DNA from: UPXZ01 sp049840795
GTDB lineage: Bacteria > Bacteroidota > Bacteroidia > Bacteroidales > Paludibacteraceae
Assembly: GCA_049840795.1 (NCBI GenBank)
Contig: JASGJK010000025.1
Span: 1-64,000 of the forward strand
Length of the DNA: 64,000 nucleotides
Reading direction: 5' to 3'
In this document: positions 27,284 to 37,829 of the stretch, piece by piece
Layout: each line of letters opens with the position of its first letter
Position numbering within the stretch: position 1 is the stretch's first letter
The notes under the pieces: model-generated
Seen by the model: the letters and a program-made list of their open reading frames with translations, nothing else
Told to the model about the DNA's origin: nothing
Databases searched by the model: none
Position numbers and translations under genes: made by a program

Positions 27284-28623
27284 TGGAAAAACAATATATA
27301 GAATTATATGCCCAATATCACGAGGTGATTAAAAGCAATTCGTCTGATGTGATGAATACCTATCGTGATGAGGCGTTTGAGCAATTCAAGCAGTTGGGAT
27401 TTCCTACCAACGAATTGGAGAAATACAGATATACCGATTTGAAAAATGCGCTTTCGTTGGATTACGGATTGAATATCAGCAGGATAAAATTTACCGTAAA
27501 TCCTTATGAAGTGTTTAAGTGCGATGTTCCTGGAATTTCGGCCTATTTATATTTTGTGGTAAACGATACGTTTTATCCCGTGGAGCGTGGTGAAAAAAAC
27601 ACTTTACCCGAAGGCGTAATCATCGAAAGCTTAAAAACAGCATCTGAAAAATATCCCGAATTAGTAAAAAAATACTACAACAAACAGGCTGAAAAACAAG
27701 AAGATGGTTTGGTAGCTTTTAACGGAACTTTTGCGCAGGATGGATTTTTTATTTACGTTCCGAAAAATGTACGGCTCGAAAAACCTATACAGATTGTAGA
27801 TATACTCACTTCGGGTGCCGATTTTATGGCAAACAGTCATAATTTGGTGGTGGTGGAAAAAAATGCAAAATGTCAGGTGCTTGTGTGTGACCATACCGAA
27901 GATGATGTCAACTTTTTTGCAAACCGTATTACCGAGGTTTTTGTGGGTGAAAATGCTGTTTATGAGCATTATAAATTAGAAAATGTACACAACAAAGCAA
28001 CAAACATAACTAATTTGTTTATTGACCAGGAAGCATCGTCCAACGTGCTTTCTAACATTATTACACTTCACAACGGAGTGACGAGAAACACCATTCAGAT
28101 AGAATTAAACGGTGAAAATTGTGAAACGGTGCTTTGTGGCATGGCGTTAGGAGATAAAAATCAACAGATTGACAATCATTCTTTTATATATCATAACAAA
28201 CCGCATTGTCACAGCACGGAACTTTTCAAGTATGTGATGGACGATACCTCAAAATCTGGTTTTACCGGAATGCTCTACGTAGCAAAAGACGCTCAAAAAA
28301 CGCAGGCTTATCAAACTAACCGCAATATTTTACTCAGTAAAGAGGCAAAAGTGCGCACACGTCCGCAGTTAGAAATTTATGCCGATGATGTAAAATGTTC
28401 ACACGGAGCAACTATTGGTCAGTTGGACGAATCGGCTATGTTTTATATGCGCCAGCGTGGCATTCCCGAAAAAGAAGCCCGCTTGTTGTTGATGTATGCT
28501 TTCACAGCCGATATTGTAGAAAATATTCGTATTAATGCACTCAAAGATAGAATTAAATATTTGGTTGAAAAACGTTTGCGTGGAGAACTAAGCAAGTGCG
28601 AGGGGTGTGTTATTTGCAAATGA
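27280..28623 (+). CDS. sufD: Fe-S cluster assembly protein SufD
   Basis: 447 residues. SufD pairs with SufB and SufC in the SufBC2D scaffold and is needed for iron acquisition. Typical features are the N-terminal helical part (FKQLGFPTNELEKYRYTDLK), the beta-helix core (GENAVYEHYKLENV; GALGDKNQQ-like MALGDKNQQIDNHSF; KSGFTGMLYVAKDAQKTQAY) and the C-terminal block DDVKCSHGATIGQLDESAMF with RQRGIPEKEARLLLM. The final residues CEGCVICK carry three Cys. ATG 27280 overlaps the stop of the antirepressor remnant; ATG 27283 is equally possible. It ends the operon and is convergent with the sensor kinase gene. Confidence 0.95.
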   Translation: MMEKQYIELYAQYHEVIKSNSSDVMNTYRDEAFEQFKQLGFPTNELEKYRYTDLKNALSLDYGLNISRIKFTVNPYEVFKCDVPGISAYLYFVVNDTFYPVERGEKNTLPEGVIIESLKTASEKYPELVKKYYNKQAEKQEDGLVAFNGTFAQDGFFIYVPKNVRLEKPIQIVDILTSGADFMANSHNLVVVEKNAKCQVLVCDHTEDDVNFFANRITEVFVGENAVYEHYKLENVHNKATNITNLFIDQEASSNVLSNIITLHNGVTRNTIQIELNGENCETVLCGMALGDKNQQIDNHSFIYHNKPHCHSTELFKYVMDDTSKSGFTGMLYVAKDAQKTQAYQTNRNILLSKEAKVRTRPQLEIYADDVKCSHGATIGQLDESAMFYMRQRGIPEKEARLLLMYAFTADIVENIRINALKDRIKYLVEKRLRGELSKCEGCVICK

Positions 28624-28646
28624 TTTTTTTAGTACAACGTCATCGG

Positions 28647-31600
28647 TTATAAATCGTTTTTGGGTAGTGTGATATGAAATACGCTGCCCTTTCCTATTTC
28701 ACTGTTAAAATTAATGTCGCCTCCGGACGTGCGAATAATATTGCGGCTTATGGCTAACCCCAATCCCATTCCGGTTGATTTGGTGGTGAAATTCGGTGTG
28801 AAGAGTTTGTCTTTTATTTCCTCCGGAATACCTTTTCCGTTGTCTTCGATGAAAATGTTAATTGTTCTTTCAGAATAACTCAGACTGATTTTAATTTCCC
28901 CTTTAGTGTCCGTAGGGATAGCCTGAACGGCATTCTTCAATAAATTATTAAACACTTGTATCAATTGTTCTTTGTCTGTATAAGCAAAGACATTCTCGCT
29001 CGCTCCTTCATACTGTACAGTGATGTTTTTATTGCTGTTAGAAAAAAGTTGCGTAACTAAACTCAGCCTTTTTGCTACATCGACTTTTTCAAGATTCGGC
29101 TCAGGCAACCGTGCAAAGGTTGAAAAAGTACCCGCTATTCGTGACAGATTGTCTATTTGCTCGATAAGCGTATTGGTCGATTTTTCGAAGTAAGAATCGA
29201 ATCGTTTATCATTAGTGGTTTTGGTACGTTGAAGTTGTTGAATCGTAAGTTTCATCGGAGTAAGAGGATTATTGATTTCATGAGCCACCTGACGTGCCAT
29301 TTGCCTCCAAGCCGATTGTCGCTCTGACGATGCCAGTAATTCGGCGCTGCGTTCTAATTCATCTACCATACGGTTATATTGCGCCACGAGTTGCCCAATT
29401 TCATCGTTGCCTCTATAGTCTATCTTTTTGTTTTCTTTCCCTACACGGATGTCTTTTAATCGATTTTCGATGATAGTTAGCGGTGCTGTTAATCGTTTCC
29501 CGATCAATATACTGGACAATATAAACAACAGTATGATTATCAGCGATATGTGAGCGATGACTATCAAAAAACTTTGTACTTCGGCGTTATATTCGTCTTT
29601 GCTTAAAAAATGAGGGATAGAAATGTATCCGATGGGAAGATTATCCCCATTATAAAAATCACAGTAAGTGGCTAAATATTCTAATTTACCAATCCTTTCA
29701 TATTGGTCAATATCGGCATTACTCGAAAAATAGGGCTTTGGCGAAATAAGTTTACTAATTAGATTGCGACTGAAGATGATTGGCTGTGAAGTACCTACAA
29801 GTCTTCCTTCGTTATCATATACGTTAATATCGGTTCTGTAAATGTACGATAAGTCTTGCAAATCAAAATTGAGCGCATTGACCATCGTCGAGTCTAAGTG
29901 TTGTGTCCAGTAATATTTCTCTTGCAAAGCATTCTGAATATAGCCCTTTTTTGCATCTATGTCGGCAAGCTGTTTTTCTTTGTATCTTTTTTGAGTGTAA
30001 GTCACCGAAACGTAAAATATAGCGGCAAAGCACACCGCCATCAGTGAAACGAATGCAAACAGTAGTCTGGATGTGAGATTGTATTTTACTTTTTCTTTCC
30101 TCTCTAATAAATTACTTATCCAGATGATAGTGACCGAAATCAGCAGAAATGCCACAAAGGTGTAAATCAGGTAAATAAAATACGTGGAAAGGCTCGGAAT
30201 TTCGCTTTCCGAAATGATCATATAATTGTATTTACTCGGCGAGTATATATAATGCCTGTATTTCGCAAAATCTTGGGTATGAAAATCTCCGGACGGATGT
30301 TGCTGTATCCATTTTTCGTTCTTTGGATATTTGAATTTTCCGATAGAATAAATAAGTTCGTCGCACGAATATCTCGCCACTGATAAATCCAACTGCGATT
30401 GAATGGAAGCAGGAGACTCCACTAATAGGTTGGGGTAACTATAGCTTTTGTAGTTTGAACGTGCATAAAATTCCATAAAAATATGTACGGAATCCTTCCC
30501 CGCTTTATACGTTTGAAATGCTCCCAAATAGGCAATGTCGGTATTTTCACCGGTTATTTTATAAAAATGTGTATTTGTAATTTTATTTCCCTGCGAATCA
30601 ATCATATATCTGTACGTTTTGTCAATATCTGATTGTGGATACGTTGCAAATAGTTTCATCTCGTATTTGTTCCAAAAGCCGCGAAGATACTTGTTATTGA
30701 GATAATCATTTACGTTAATGATAGAATCGGGAAATACAATATTTTTCTTAAAATACACGTCTTTGCTTAAGTCTTTATCCAGTTCTTTCAACATTGATTC
30801 AGTGTATTTTTCTTCTTGCGACGATTCGTTGAAGAATAGATTTTCAGCAAGCAAATGGTATTGGTTTTTTTTCTTGTCGGCGTTCATTCGAATGGAGTTG
30901 TTTACAACAAAAAAAGCAAAAGCAGCCATAAAAACTATCAAAAAGCGTAAGGGCTTAAAAAACGAAGGATAAATTAGCGGAAAATACAAGATGAGTGTAA
31001 GTCCAACATAGGAAATAACGGCTTCCTTGTCATACTCATCAAAAACGAAAAAACAAACGGATATCACAAGCACGCTTATAATGACGTCTTTTAAGAGCAG
31101 ATTGCGAAGCGATTTTTTTTTGTGGCTAACCCTGTGTGTTTTGATAAAAAGAAGCATGTAGCCCGTCCCCCACAGAAGAAGCAACAAGTGATTCCAAACG
31201 GCAGTTGTTGAGATGTCGTCAATACGTAAGATATTTAAGTTGGTGCTGGAATTGAAAACTAAACTTTTCAATACATAAAACATCAACACAAAGTAAATAG
31301 CAGGCAACAATAATAAAGCCACTTTCTTTACCTCAATCCATCGATTTGAGATTCTTTTTTTTACGTAATATGTGTATAGAAAAATGGAGGAGAATACAAA
31401 AGCGGTGAAAAAGGTAAGGTGTGTAAGCGTTGCAAAGAGAGTGTTTGACGCGTAATGAAATGAGGTGAATATGTTGTTGCTGAAAAAAGTTAATGGTATA
31501 TTTGTACTTAAGCAACCAAAAATAGCGATAGACATACCCAACAAAGCAAGCAAAAATTCTTTCCACGTAAAATACCTCCTTTTGAATAACAGAGGAAGAT

Positions 31601-32279
31601 GTGCGTAAATATAAAATAACAAAAGAAAACTAATCGAGAATAAAATCAAAGCCGTCTTGGCGATGCTTTCGTCATAAATCTTTTGCGGTGGCAGTTGAAG
31701 CGTAAAAAGATAATTCTTTCCTTGTTTGTCATATATTGCATACTTTGATTTTGGCTGATTGTCAACTACTTGAATCTCTTTATTAAGATTGAATTCATCG
31801 TCAAAGTTATTAATCAATACATTGTTTTCGTAAGGATAATTATGCTTGATAAGTATAAAAAAGACAATTTGATAATTATTCACCTGAATTCTTTTGCACA
31901 AAACGTGAGCGTTTAATGTGGCATAATACTTCCAATCCGAAATCGAAGTACGCGTTCTTTTTATCTCATTGTCTGTCCAAAAAATGAGTTTCCCGTCACG
32001 ATAAACAAAAAACAGATCGTTTTGAGGTCTGAATGTTACAAATTTAAGCGAATCTTCGTGTCCTCGTTCGAGAATGTGCTTTATTTGTTCTATTTTTTTG
32101 TCAGCTTTTTTTTCTTTTTGGGTGATGACATATTCCACATCGCTCACCGACACCGCATGCTTTGGAGAATTTATATACATCCACTGAAAAACCGAGCCCA
32201 GCGTAATGATGGAGAACGAAACTAACAGTAATATACGGTGGATAATATATATATATTTTAATCTTTGCATTTTTAGCAA
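28647..32279 (-). CDS. Large membrane sensor histidine kinase
   Basis: 1210 residues. The N-terminal helix is near residues 12-33, a sensor loop lies at about 34-210, and about six or seven helices (about 220-450) follow. A second long periplasmic loop is at about 480-710, followed by a helix, another sensor loop, and a helix (ISLIIILLFILSSIL) leading to HAMP. The kinase part has SAWRQMARQVAHEINNPLTP with the phospho-acceptor His near residue 995. The ATPase boxes are N (FNNLLKNAVQAIP), G1 (IEDNGKGIP) and G2 (STGMGLGLAISRNII). It resembles NtrY-like kinases. No response regulator is adjacent, so the partner is encoded elsewhere. The N-terminal multi-helix region makes it unusually long. Confidence 0.88.
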   Translation of the reverse strand: MLKMQRLKYIYIIHRILLLVSFSIITLGSVFQWMYINSPKHAVSVSDVEYVITQKEKKADKKIEQIKHILERGHEDSLKFVTFRPQNDLFFVYRDGKLIFWTDNEIKRTRTSISDWKYYATLNAHVLCKRIQVNNYQIVFFILIKHNYPYENNVLINNFDDEFNLNKEIQVVDNQPKSKYAIYDKQGKNYLFTLQLPPQKIYDESIAKTALILFSISFLLLFYIYAHLPLLFKRRYFTWKEFLLALLGMSIAIFGCLSTNIPLTFFSNNIFTSFHYASNTLFATLTHLTFFTAFVFSSIFLYTYYVKKRISNRWIEVKKVALLLLPAIYFVLMFYVLKSLVFNSSTNLNILRIDDISTTAVWNHLLLLLWGTGYMLLFIKTHRVSHKKKSLRNLLLKDVIISVLVISVCFFVFDEYDKEAVISYVGLTLILYFPLIYPSFFKPLRFLIVFMAAFAFFVVNNSIRMNADKKKNQYHLLAENLFFNESSQEEKYTESMLKELDKDLSKDVYFKKNIVFPDSIINVNDYLNNKYLRGFWNKYEMKLFATYPQSDIDKTYRYMIDSQGNKITNTHFYKITGENTDIAYLGAFQTYKAGKDSVHIFMEFYARSNYKSYSYPNLLVESPASIQSQLDLSVARYSCDELIYSIGKFKYPKNEKWIQQHPSGDFHTQDFAKYRHYIYSPSKYNYMIISESEIPSLSTYFIYLIYTFVAFLLISVTIIWISNLLERKEKVKYNLTSRLLFAFVSLMAVCFAAIFYVSVTYTQKRYKEKQLADIDAKKGYIQNALQEKYYWTQHLDSTMVNALNFDLQDLSYIYRTDINVYDNEGRLVGTSQPIIFSRNLISKLISPKPYFSSNADIDQYERIGKLEYLATYCDFYNGDNLPIGYISIPHFLSKDEYNAEVQSFLIVIAHISLIIILLFILSSILIGKRLTAPLTIIENRLKDIRVGKENKKIDYRGNDEIGQLVAQYNRMVDELERSAELLASSERQSAWRQMARQVAHEINNPLTPMKLTIQQLQRTKTTNDKRFDSYFEKSTNTLIEQIDNLSRIAGTFSTFARLPEPNLEKVDVAKRLSLVTQLFSNSNKNITVQYEGASENVFAYTDKEQLIQVFNNLLKNAVQAIPTDTKGEIKISLSYSERTINIFIEDNGKGIPEEIKDKLFTPNFTTKSTGMGLGLAISRNIIRTSGGDINFNSEIGKGSVFHITLPKNDL

Positions 32280-32300
32280 TGGTTGTGAGAAAATTTTAAC

Positions 32301-32774
32301 TTATTGGTGGTGATATGGTTCCCCTTTTATAATAGTCATAGCCCGATAAAGTTGCTCAACAAACAGTAAGCGTATCATTTGATGCGAAAAAGTCATAGCC
32401 GAAAGAGAAAGCAGATCGTCCGCCCGTTTATATACTTTCTCCGAAAAACCGTAAGCGCCTCCGATTACAAAAGTAACATTTTTAGCTGAATAAAGCATTT
32501 TGTCTGCCATAAGGCTCGAAAACTGCACCGAAGAATACTGCTTCCCTCGTTCATCCAATAATATCAGTTCATCCTGTATATCAATCTTAGACAACAAAAA
32601 CTCTGCCTCTTTTTCTTTTTGTTGTTCAAAAGTCATATTTTTTGCATTTTTAATATCGGGAATAATGACTACTTCAAAATTGATATAATGAGATAGACGT
32701 TTTACGTAATTTTCAATCAGTTTATTTAGCTCGATATCGGCGGTTTTGCCCACCATTAACAGTTTAATTTTCAC
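32301..32774 (-). CDS. rlmH: 23S rRNA pseudouridine-1915 N3-methyltransferase RlmH
   Basis: 157 residues, the standard length of this SPOUT methyltransferase, which methylates pseudouridine 1915 of 23S rRNA (E. coli numbering) using S-adenosylmethionine. Diagnostic parts are MKIKLLMVGKTADIELNKLI, ELILLDERGKQYSSVQFS, the SAM-binding knot VTFVIGGAYGFSEKVYKRAD, and the C-terminus QMIRLLFVEQLYRAMTII then GEPYHH. It sits 21 bp upstream of the kinase gene in the same direction and may be co-transcribed with it. Confidence 0.96.
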   Translation of the reverse strand: MKIKLLMVGKTADIELNKLIENYVKRLSHYINFEVVIIPDIKNAKNMTFEQQKEKEAEFLLSKIDIQDELILLDERGKQYSSVQFSSLMADKMLYSAKNVTFVIGGAYGFSEKVYKRADDLLSLSAMTFSHQMIRLLFVEQLYRAMTIIKGEPYHHQ

Positions 32775-32925
32775 TTTTGCGGAATTTTATGTAATTTTGG
32801 CTCGTAATTTGTGGATTTACTTCTATACAAATCAAAATATAAATTTAAAAACAATGCAAATATTGTAATTTTTACCGAGATTTATTTCATTTGCCGTTGT
32901 TTTATTTACAAAAAGGAGAATAAAA

Positions 32926-33328
32926 ATGAAAACAATAAAAACCGTTACGTTATTATTCCTTTTTCTGTGCGTAGCCCAAATTGTTCAGGCGCAAAATCCG
33001 GAAATACCTTCGGGAATCATTGCTGCCTTGAAAGGGGGCGATAGCGGAAAATTGTCGTCATATTTTAGTGATAATGTACAGCTCGTGGTTGGAAACAAAA
33101 ACGATATTTACAGCAGGCAGCAATCTTTAGGGATAATGACCGATTTCTTTTAAACACAATGCGGTTAAGAATTTTGAAACAATCCATCAGGGAACAAAAG
33201 AAGCAGCAGGCTTTTTAATAGGTACTTTATATACATCGGGAGGCAAATATCGTATATCTGTATTGATACGGAAAAGCGGGAATTCTTCCGTTATTCAACA
33301 ATTACGCATAGAATCAAGCAATGACTAA
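32926..33328 (+). CDS. DUF4783 family exported protein (one-base frameshift)
   Basis: About 133 residues. The start MKTIKTVTLLFLFLCVAQIV with AQA cleavage marks a signal peptide; AAGGAG sits 8 bp upstream of the ATG. The mature part (IPSGIIAALKGGDSGKLSSY, FSDNVQLVVGNKNDIYSRQQ) is the DUF4783 fold, related to NTF2/SnoaL-like domains. One extra T in TTCTTTTAAA near 33150 breaks the frame. Corrected, it continues KHNAVKNFETIHQGTK to RIESSND and stops at 33326-33328. It overlaps nadC by 8 bp, a conserved-looking Bacteroidetes pairing. Function is unknown. Confidence 0.85.
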
Positions 33329-34163
33329 CGAACTTAAAAAACTCATTCCTATTTGGTTTGCCGAAGATATTGGTGACGGTGACCACACGACGCTTTCATG
33401 TATTCCGGCTGACGCTATTGGTAAATCACAGTTAATAATTAAAGAAGATGGCGTGTTGGCAGGTGTTGATGTTGCACGTGAGATTTTGCATTCATTTGAT
33501 CCGGAATTGAAAATGACCGTTTTTATTTCAGATGGTACGGAGGTAAAAAAGGGAGACATAGCATTTGTAGTGGAAGGAAAAATACAATCGTTGCTGCAAA
33601 CAGAGCGTCTTATGCTGAACATTATGCAGCGAATGAGTGGAATAGCCACTCGTACACACCAATATGTGAGATTACTCCAAGGAACAAATACCCGAGTGCT
33701 TGATACCCGAAAAACTACGCCGGGATTAAGAACTCTTGAAAAGGAAGCTGTGAAAATAGGAGGAGGTGTTAATCATCGTATCGGACTGTTTGATATGATA
33801 TTGCTCAAAGATAATCACGTGGATTTTGCAGGTGGAATTGAAAACGCCATTGTTCGTGCCAAAGAATATTTGAAAGCTAAAGGTAAAGACTTGACAATAG
33901 AGATTGAAGTACGCAATTTTGATGAATTGCAACAAGTGCTCAATACCGGAGGTGTAGATAGAATTATGCTGGATAATTTTACTCCCGAAAACACCCGAAA
34001 AGCAGTAGAAATAATCGGAGGCAAGTACGAGACAGAATCTTCCGGGGGAATAACATTTGATTCGCTACGCGAATATGCAGAATGCGGTGTTGATTATATA
34101 TCGGTAGGAGCGCTGACACACTCAATTAAAAGTCTGGATATGAGCTTTAAAGCCGTAGATTAA
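33321..34163 (+). CDS. nadC: Nicotinate-nucleotide pyrophosphorylase (quinolinate phosphoribosyltransferase)
   Basis: 280 residues. NadC converts quinolinate and PRPP to nicotinate mononucleotide, the committed de novo step of NAD synthesis. Visible landmarks are WFAEDIGDGDHTTLSCIP at the start, LNIMQRMSGIATRT, and DTRKTTPGLRTLEKEAVKIG then GGVNHRIGLFDMILLKDNH, the active-site segment. IEIEVRNFDELQQ, DRIMLDNFTPENTRKAVE and the end CGVDYISVGALTHSIKSLDM complete the barrel. The start overlaps the DUF4783 gene. A terminator follows at 34241-34284. Confidence 0.97.
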   Translation: MTNELKKLIPIWFAEDIGDGDHTTLSCIPADAIGKSQLIIKEDGVLAGVDVAREILHSFDPELKMTVFISDGTEVKKGDIAFVVEGKIQSLLQTERLMLNIMQRMSGIATRTHQYVRLLQGTNTRVLDTRKTTPGLRTLEKEAVKIGGGVNHRIGLFDMILLKDNHVDFAGGIENAIVRAKEYLKAKGKDLTIEIEVRNFDELQQVLNTGGVDRIMLDNFTPENTRKAVEIIGGKYETESSGGITFDSLREYAECGVDYISVGALTHSIKSLDMSFKAVD

Positions 34164-34240
34164 AAGTGAACAAAAACAAGTTTAGTGTCAAAGAAACTGC
34201 TGAAAAGCAGAAAAATTAAAAACCATATTTGAGAATTATA

Positions 34241-34284
34241 AAAAAAAGCAGTTGTAATATAAATCTTATTACAAGCTGTTTTTT
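34241..34284 (+). terminator. Terminator downstream of nadC
   Basis: A-rich AAAAAAAGCAGTTGTAATA pairs with TATTACAAGCTGTTTTTT across an 8-nt loop with a one-base bulge, and a T-run follows. It lies about 80 bp after the nadC stop. Confidence 0.75.
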
Positions 34285-34399
34285 CGTTCTGTTTTTTTAG
34301 CCTTCTCCTTTAAAACGACCAATTTTATCCTTTATAAGAAGACAAAAACAATCGCTCTTTGTGCGTTAATATATATGTTTTCAATAAAAGAATTATCTT

Positions 34400-37300
34400 A
34401 TGTATTCAAAACATTTTTATCCGTCTAAAAGCAAACAAACATCTAATGGTTGTTTGTCAGATTTTATTTTGTTTTCAAATAGAGTGTTTTACGTGATCAA
34501 AAAAGCAAACATATATTTTCCTCTATCTTGTTGGAAAATAATGATAATTGTTTTTTTGTTTTTACCTCAAATTAACTTTGCGGCGACAAGAATAGCTTCT
34601 GTCCCCGGTAACTGGAATGCAAGAGCAACTTGGGGTGGCGCAACAGTACCTACTTCAGCCGATGACGTTATAGTCAATAGTAATATTTCTGTTATTGTTA
34701 ATACTAACGCCGTATGTAAAACACTGACCATTAACGACAATGGTTTGCTGTCCTTCATAACCACCGGAGGATATAACCTTACCGTTTCCGGAGCAACAAA
34801 CATTAAGGGTACATTAATATTAAACATCTATAACGGAACAAAGATATTTGTTGGTCTTGTGACTATTTATCCAACAGGCGTATGGAATAATTCAGGAGGG
34901 TCGCCGGCAACTTTTCGAGGTGGTGTTACCAACAATGGAACGTTCAATGCCGGTAGCCCGTATTCATACACTTTTGATACGAATGCGCAAGCGCTTACCG
35001 GAAATATTGATATGGCAGGCGCAGGCATTACGGTTAACGGTGTTACACTTACAAATAACGGCGTACTTACAACTACCGGCAACTTTAGTGGAAGTGGAAC
35101 TTTTGTAAATTCAACTGCCGGAACATATAATAATAACTCCGACTTTACTATTACCAATTTGATAAATAACGGAATTATCAATAAAAATGATAAGAATCTA
35201 ACTCCTACAAATATAACAAATACCGGAATACTAAACATAACCGGTTCTGTATATACCTATAGTAATACATTGGTCAATTCGGGAGTATTTAACCTGACTT
35301 CGTCTAACGGAATTAATACTCCATATAATAGGTTTACGAATACAGGTGTCGTTAATCTAAATGGAACAGCTTGGCTTAGTGGAATAACAAATAATCTTGG
35401 CGGTGTGGTAAACTTGATAAATGTTTCGCAAAGTATGGGGACGTTTGTAAATGCTACAAATACAAGTGTGTTGAATATATTGGCACTCACAACGAGTGAG
35501 AGTTTTATTAATGCACTTACAGCTACTACTTCCGGAAATACCGTAAATTACTGTGGTGTAGGTAATCAAGTAATTAAATGTTGGGCTACAAGTTACTCCA
35601 ATCTAAAATTAACAGGTAGCGGAATAAAAACATTTACCGCTGCTGTTGCAATGAGTGATACGATGACCGTTGTTGATGGAGTGAAAGGAAATCTTGGCTT
35701 CGGTTTTATTCATACAGCCGGATATTTGTTCTTTAATGACGAGCAGCAAGCAGCCGGTTCTTGGGGTGGAGAAACGTCGCCGGCGCAGCACATCAGTACC
35801 GTCTATTTTACCAAAAATACAGGCATAATCAATGTGTCAAAAGGTCCAAACTACTGGCTGGGAGCGACGAGTAATGATTGGGGAACGGCTTCCAATTGGA
35901 CATCAAACACCGTACCGCAGTCAGGTAAAGATGTGGAGTTTGCAACGGTGAACAATTTTGGGGAAGATGCCAAAAATAATTTGGTGCTTGATCAGGACAG
36001 AGTCGTTGGAAAATTGACGAATAACTCAATAAAACAACTTATTATACCGGCTGGCAAATCGCTTACGGTAACTGATATTTTAGCCACAAACGGTGACCCG
36101 GGCGCTGTTCAGATAAAGGCAGACATTACCCTGCCGAATGGTGCGCTGATATTTACAAATCCTCAGTTGAATCAATCGGTAAAAGCCACCGTAGAAATGT
36201 ATTCCAAAGGATTTGAAAGGGGATACTATAACTTGGGTTGATGGTGAAAATACCTATAAATCTACTTACCGTTGGCAGTACTTTGGCGTGCCGGTAACTT
36301 ATGTCGAAGCTAATCCCACATTTTATGGTTCGTGGGTGCGAGAATACATTGAGTCATTAAACGGAGATTTTATGTATCAAAAATGGAGGCAACTGGATAA
36401 TAGTTGTGTTTTATCTCCATTCAAAGGGTATGAAATAACTCAAAATAACCCAAAAGTTGTGACATATCAAGGAAATTTGGTGGTTGGAGATCAAGAATTA
36501 ATGTTATCCGTTTCCGGTAGTACCGGTTTTTACGGAGCTGGATATAATATCTTTGGAAACTCTTTTACAGCGGCAATTGATGTTTCGAAAATTAAATTTC
36601 CTGAAAGTGGCGTGCAAAAGACCGTTTATATATACAATACGGGAACGTTCTCCGAATGGGCGATGCAAAACGGTCAAGCAGGTACATATATAGCTATACC
36701 GCAACAAACAGCCTCTGTTACCGGTAGTGAAATTCCTTCTATGCAAGGTTTCTTGCTGATTGCTTCGGAAAATAACTCAAAAATAACACTCCCGTATAAT
36801 GCCATCGATAATTCACTCACGAAAAACACTGTGGCGCAGCGCATAAATAAAGATCATACATCAAATGCCAATAATTTATCGTATCTGAAAATTGAGGTGA
36901 AGAGCAATAGTATGTACGATACTGCTTGGTTATTTGAGAAAGAAAATACGTCTCACTTGTTTGATAATGGCTGGGACGGTTATAAACTTCTCGGAACGGA
37001 AGGGATGGGGCTTTATTTTGATGAAGAGATAGGGAAATTGCAAGTTAATACGTTGAATAATATTGACAGCACTTACATTAGTTTTAAGGCTGGGAGCGAG
37101 ACACAATATACGATGACATTTGATTCTGAAAATTTATTAAACAAATACCAGAATTTGTACGTTATAGATTTAGTTGAAAAAAAGAGTATCAAACTTAACT
37201 CGAATATTGTAACATATCATTTTTTTGCAAATAATAATATCTCTGCAGAAAAAAGATTTTTGATTAAGGGGGTGCAAAAAGAATCGAAAAAACACCCCAA

Positions 37301-37523
37301 TTTCAGAATAATTCAAAAACAGGGATTATTGGATGTGCAAAATGAAGGTATGGAAAATGGTGTGCTGTATATTTATGATACTGTTGGCAGAACTATTGCT
37401 ACAATGGCTTGTTTATCAGAATCAACAACATCTGTACCTTGCAATCTTGAAAGAGGGGCTTATATTCTGAAAATAATAACTGAAAAAGGACAAAGACAGG
37501 TACAGAAAATTATTGTACAATGA
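34400..37523 (+). CDS. T9SS-secreted repetitive surface protein, paralogue 1 (one frameshift)
   Basis: About 1040 residues after correcting a frame change near 36215 (AAAGGATTTGAAAGGGG, inside a segment that reads KGFKGD in the paralogue). The hydrophobic signal segment is MIIVFLFLPQINFA, about 48 residues after the first ATG, so the true start may be near 34541. The N-terminal half has Asn/Thr/Gly-rich beta-strand repeats (NNGTFNAG, NNGVLTTTGNFSGSGTF) of adhesin-like beta-helix type. The rest matches the C-terminal ~550 residues of the next gene (NYWLGATSNDWGTASNWTS; YRWQYFGVP). The last ~75 residues (LYIYDTVGRTIATM; GAYILKIITEKG) form a type A T9SS sorting domain. Surface-anchored or released; ligand unknown. 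Confidence 0.75.
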
Positions 37524-37829
37524 AATAGAAGGACATTCCTATATAACATTCTAAGACAACCTAATCCGTAAAAAATCACAAACAACACGTTGTAAATTGA
37601 TTGAATTTGTAAAAAACTACAATTCAATTGGTTATGTATTTCTTGGCACGTTATTTGCTCAATCTAACGATGTTAAGGAATTTTATGCTTAAAGTACACG
37701 TATTTTTAATATATAAAAAGTGTGTGTTTTTTTTGGCTATTGACTTTATTGCCAATGTGATAGTGCAAATAACAAATGTTTTAGTTCTAAAATATAATGA
37801 AATATTTTATAAATATGAAAGGATAAATT
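37524..37829. other. Intergenic region between the two giant T9SS genes
   Basis: 306 bp. An imperfect hairpin (ATTGAATTTGTA with TACAATTCAAT) lies near 37600-37630 and may end the upstream transcript. An ORF at 37628-37891 has no coding signs and overlaps the next real start. AAAGGA precedes ATG 37830 by 8 bases and supports that start. Confidence 0.45.
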
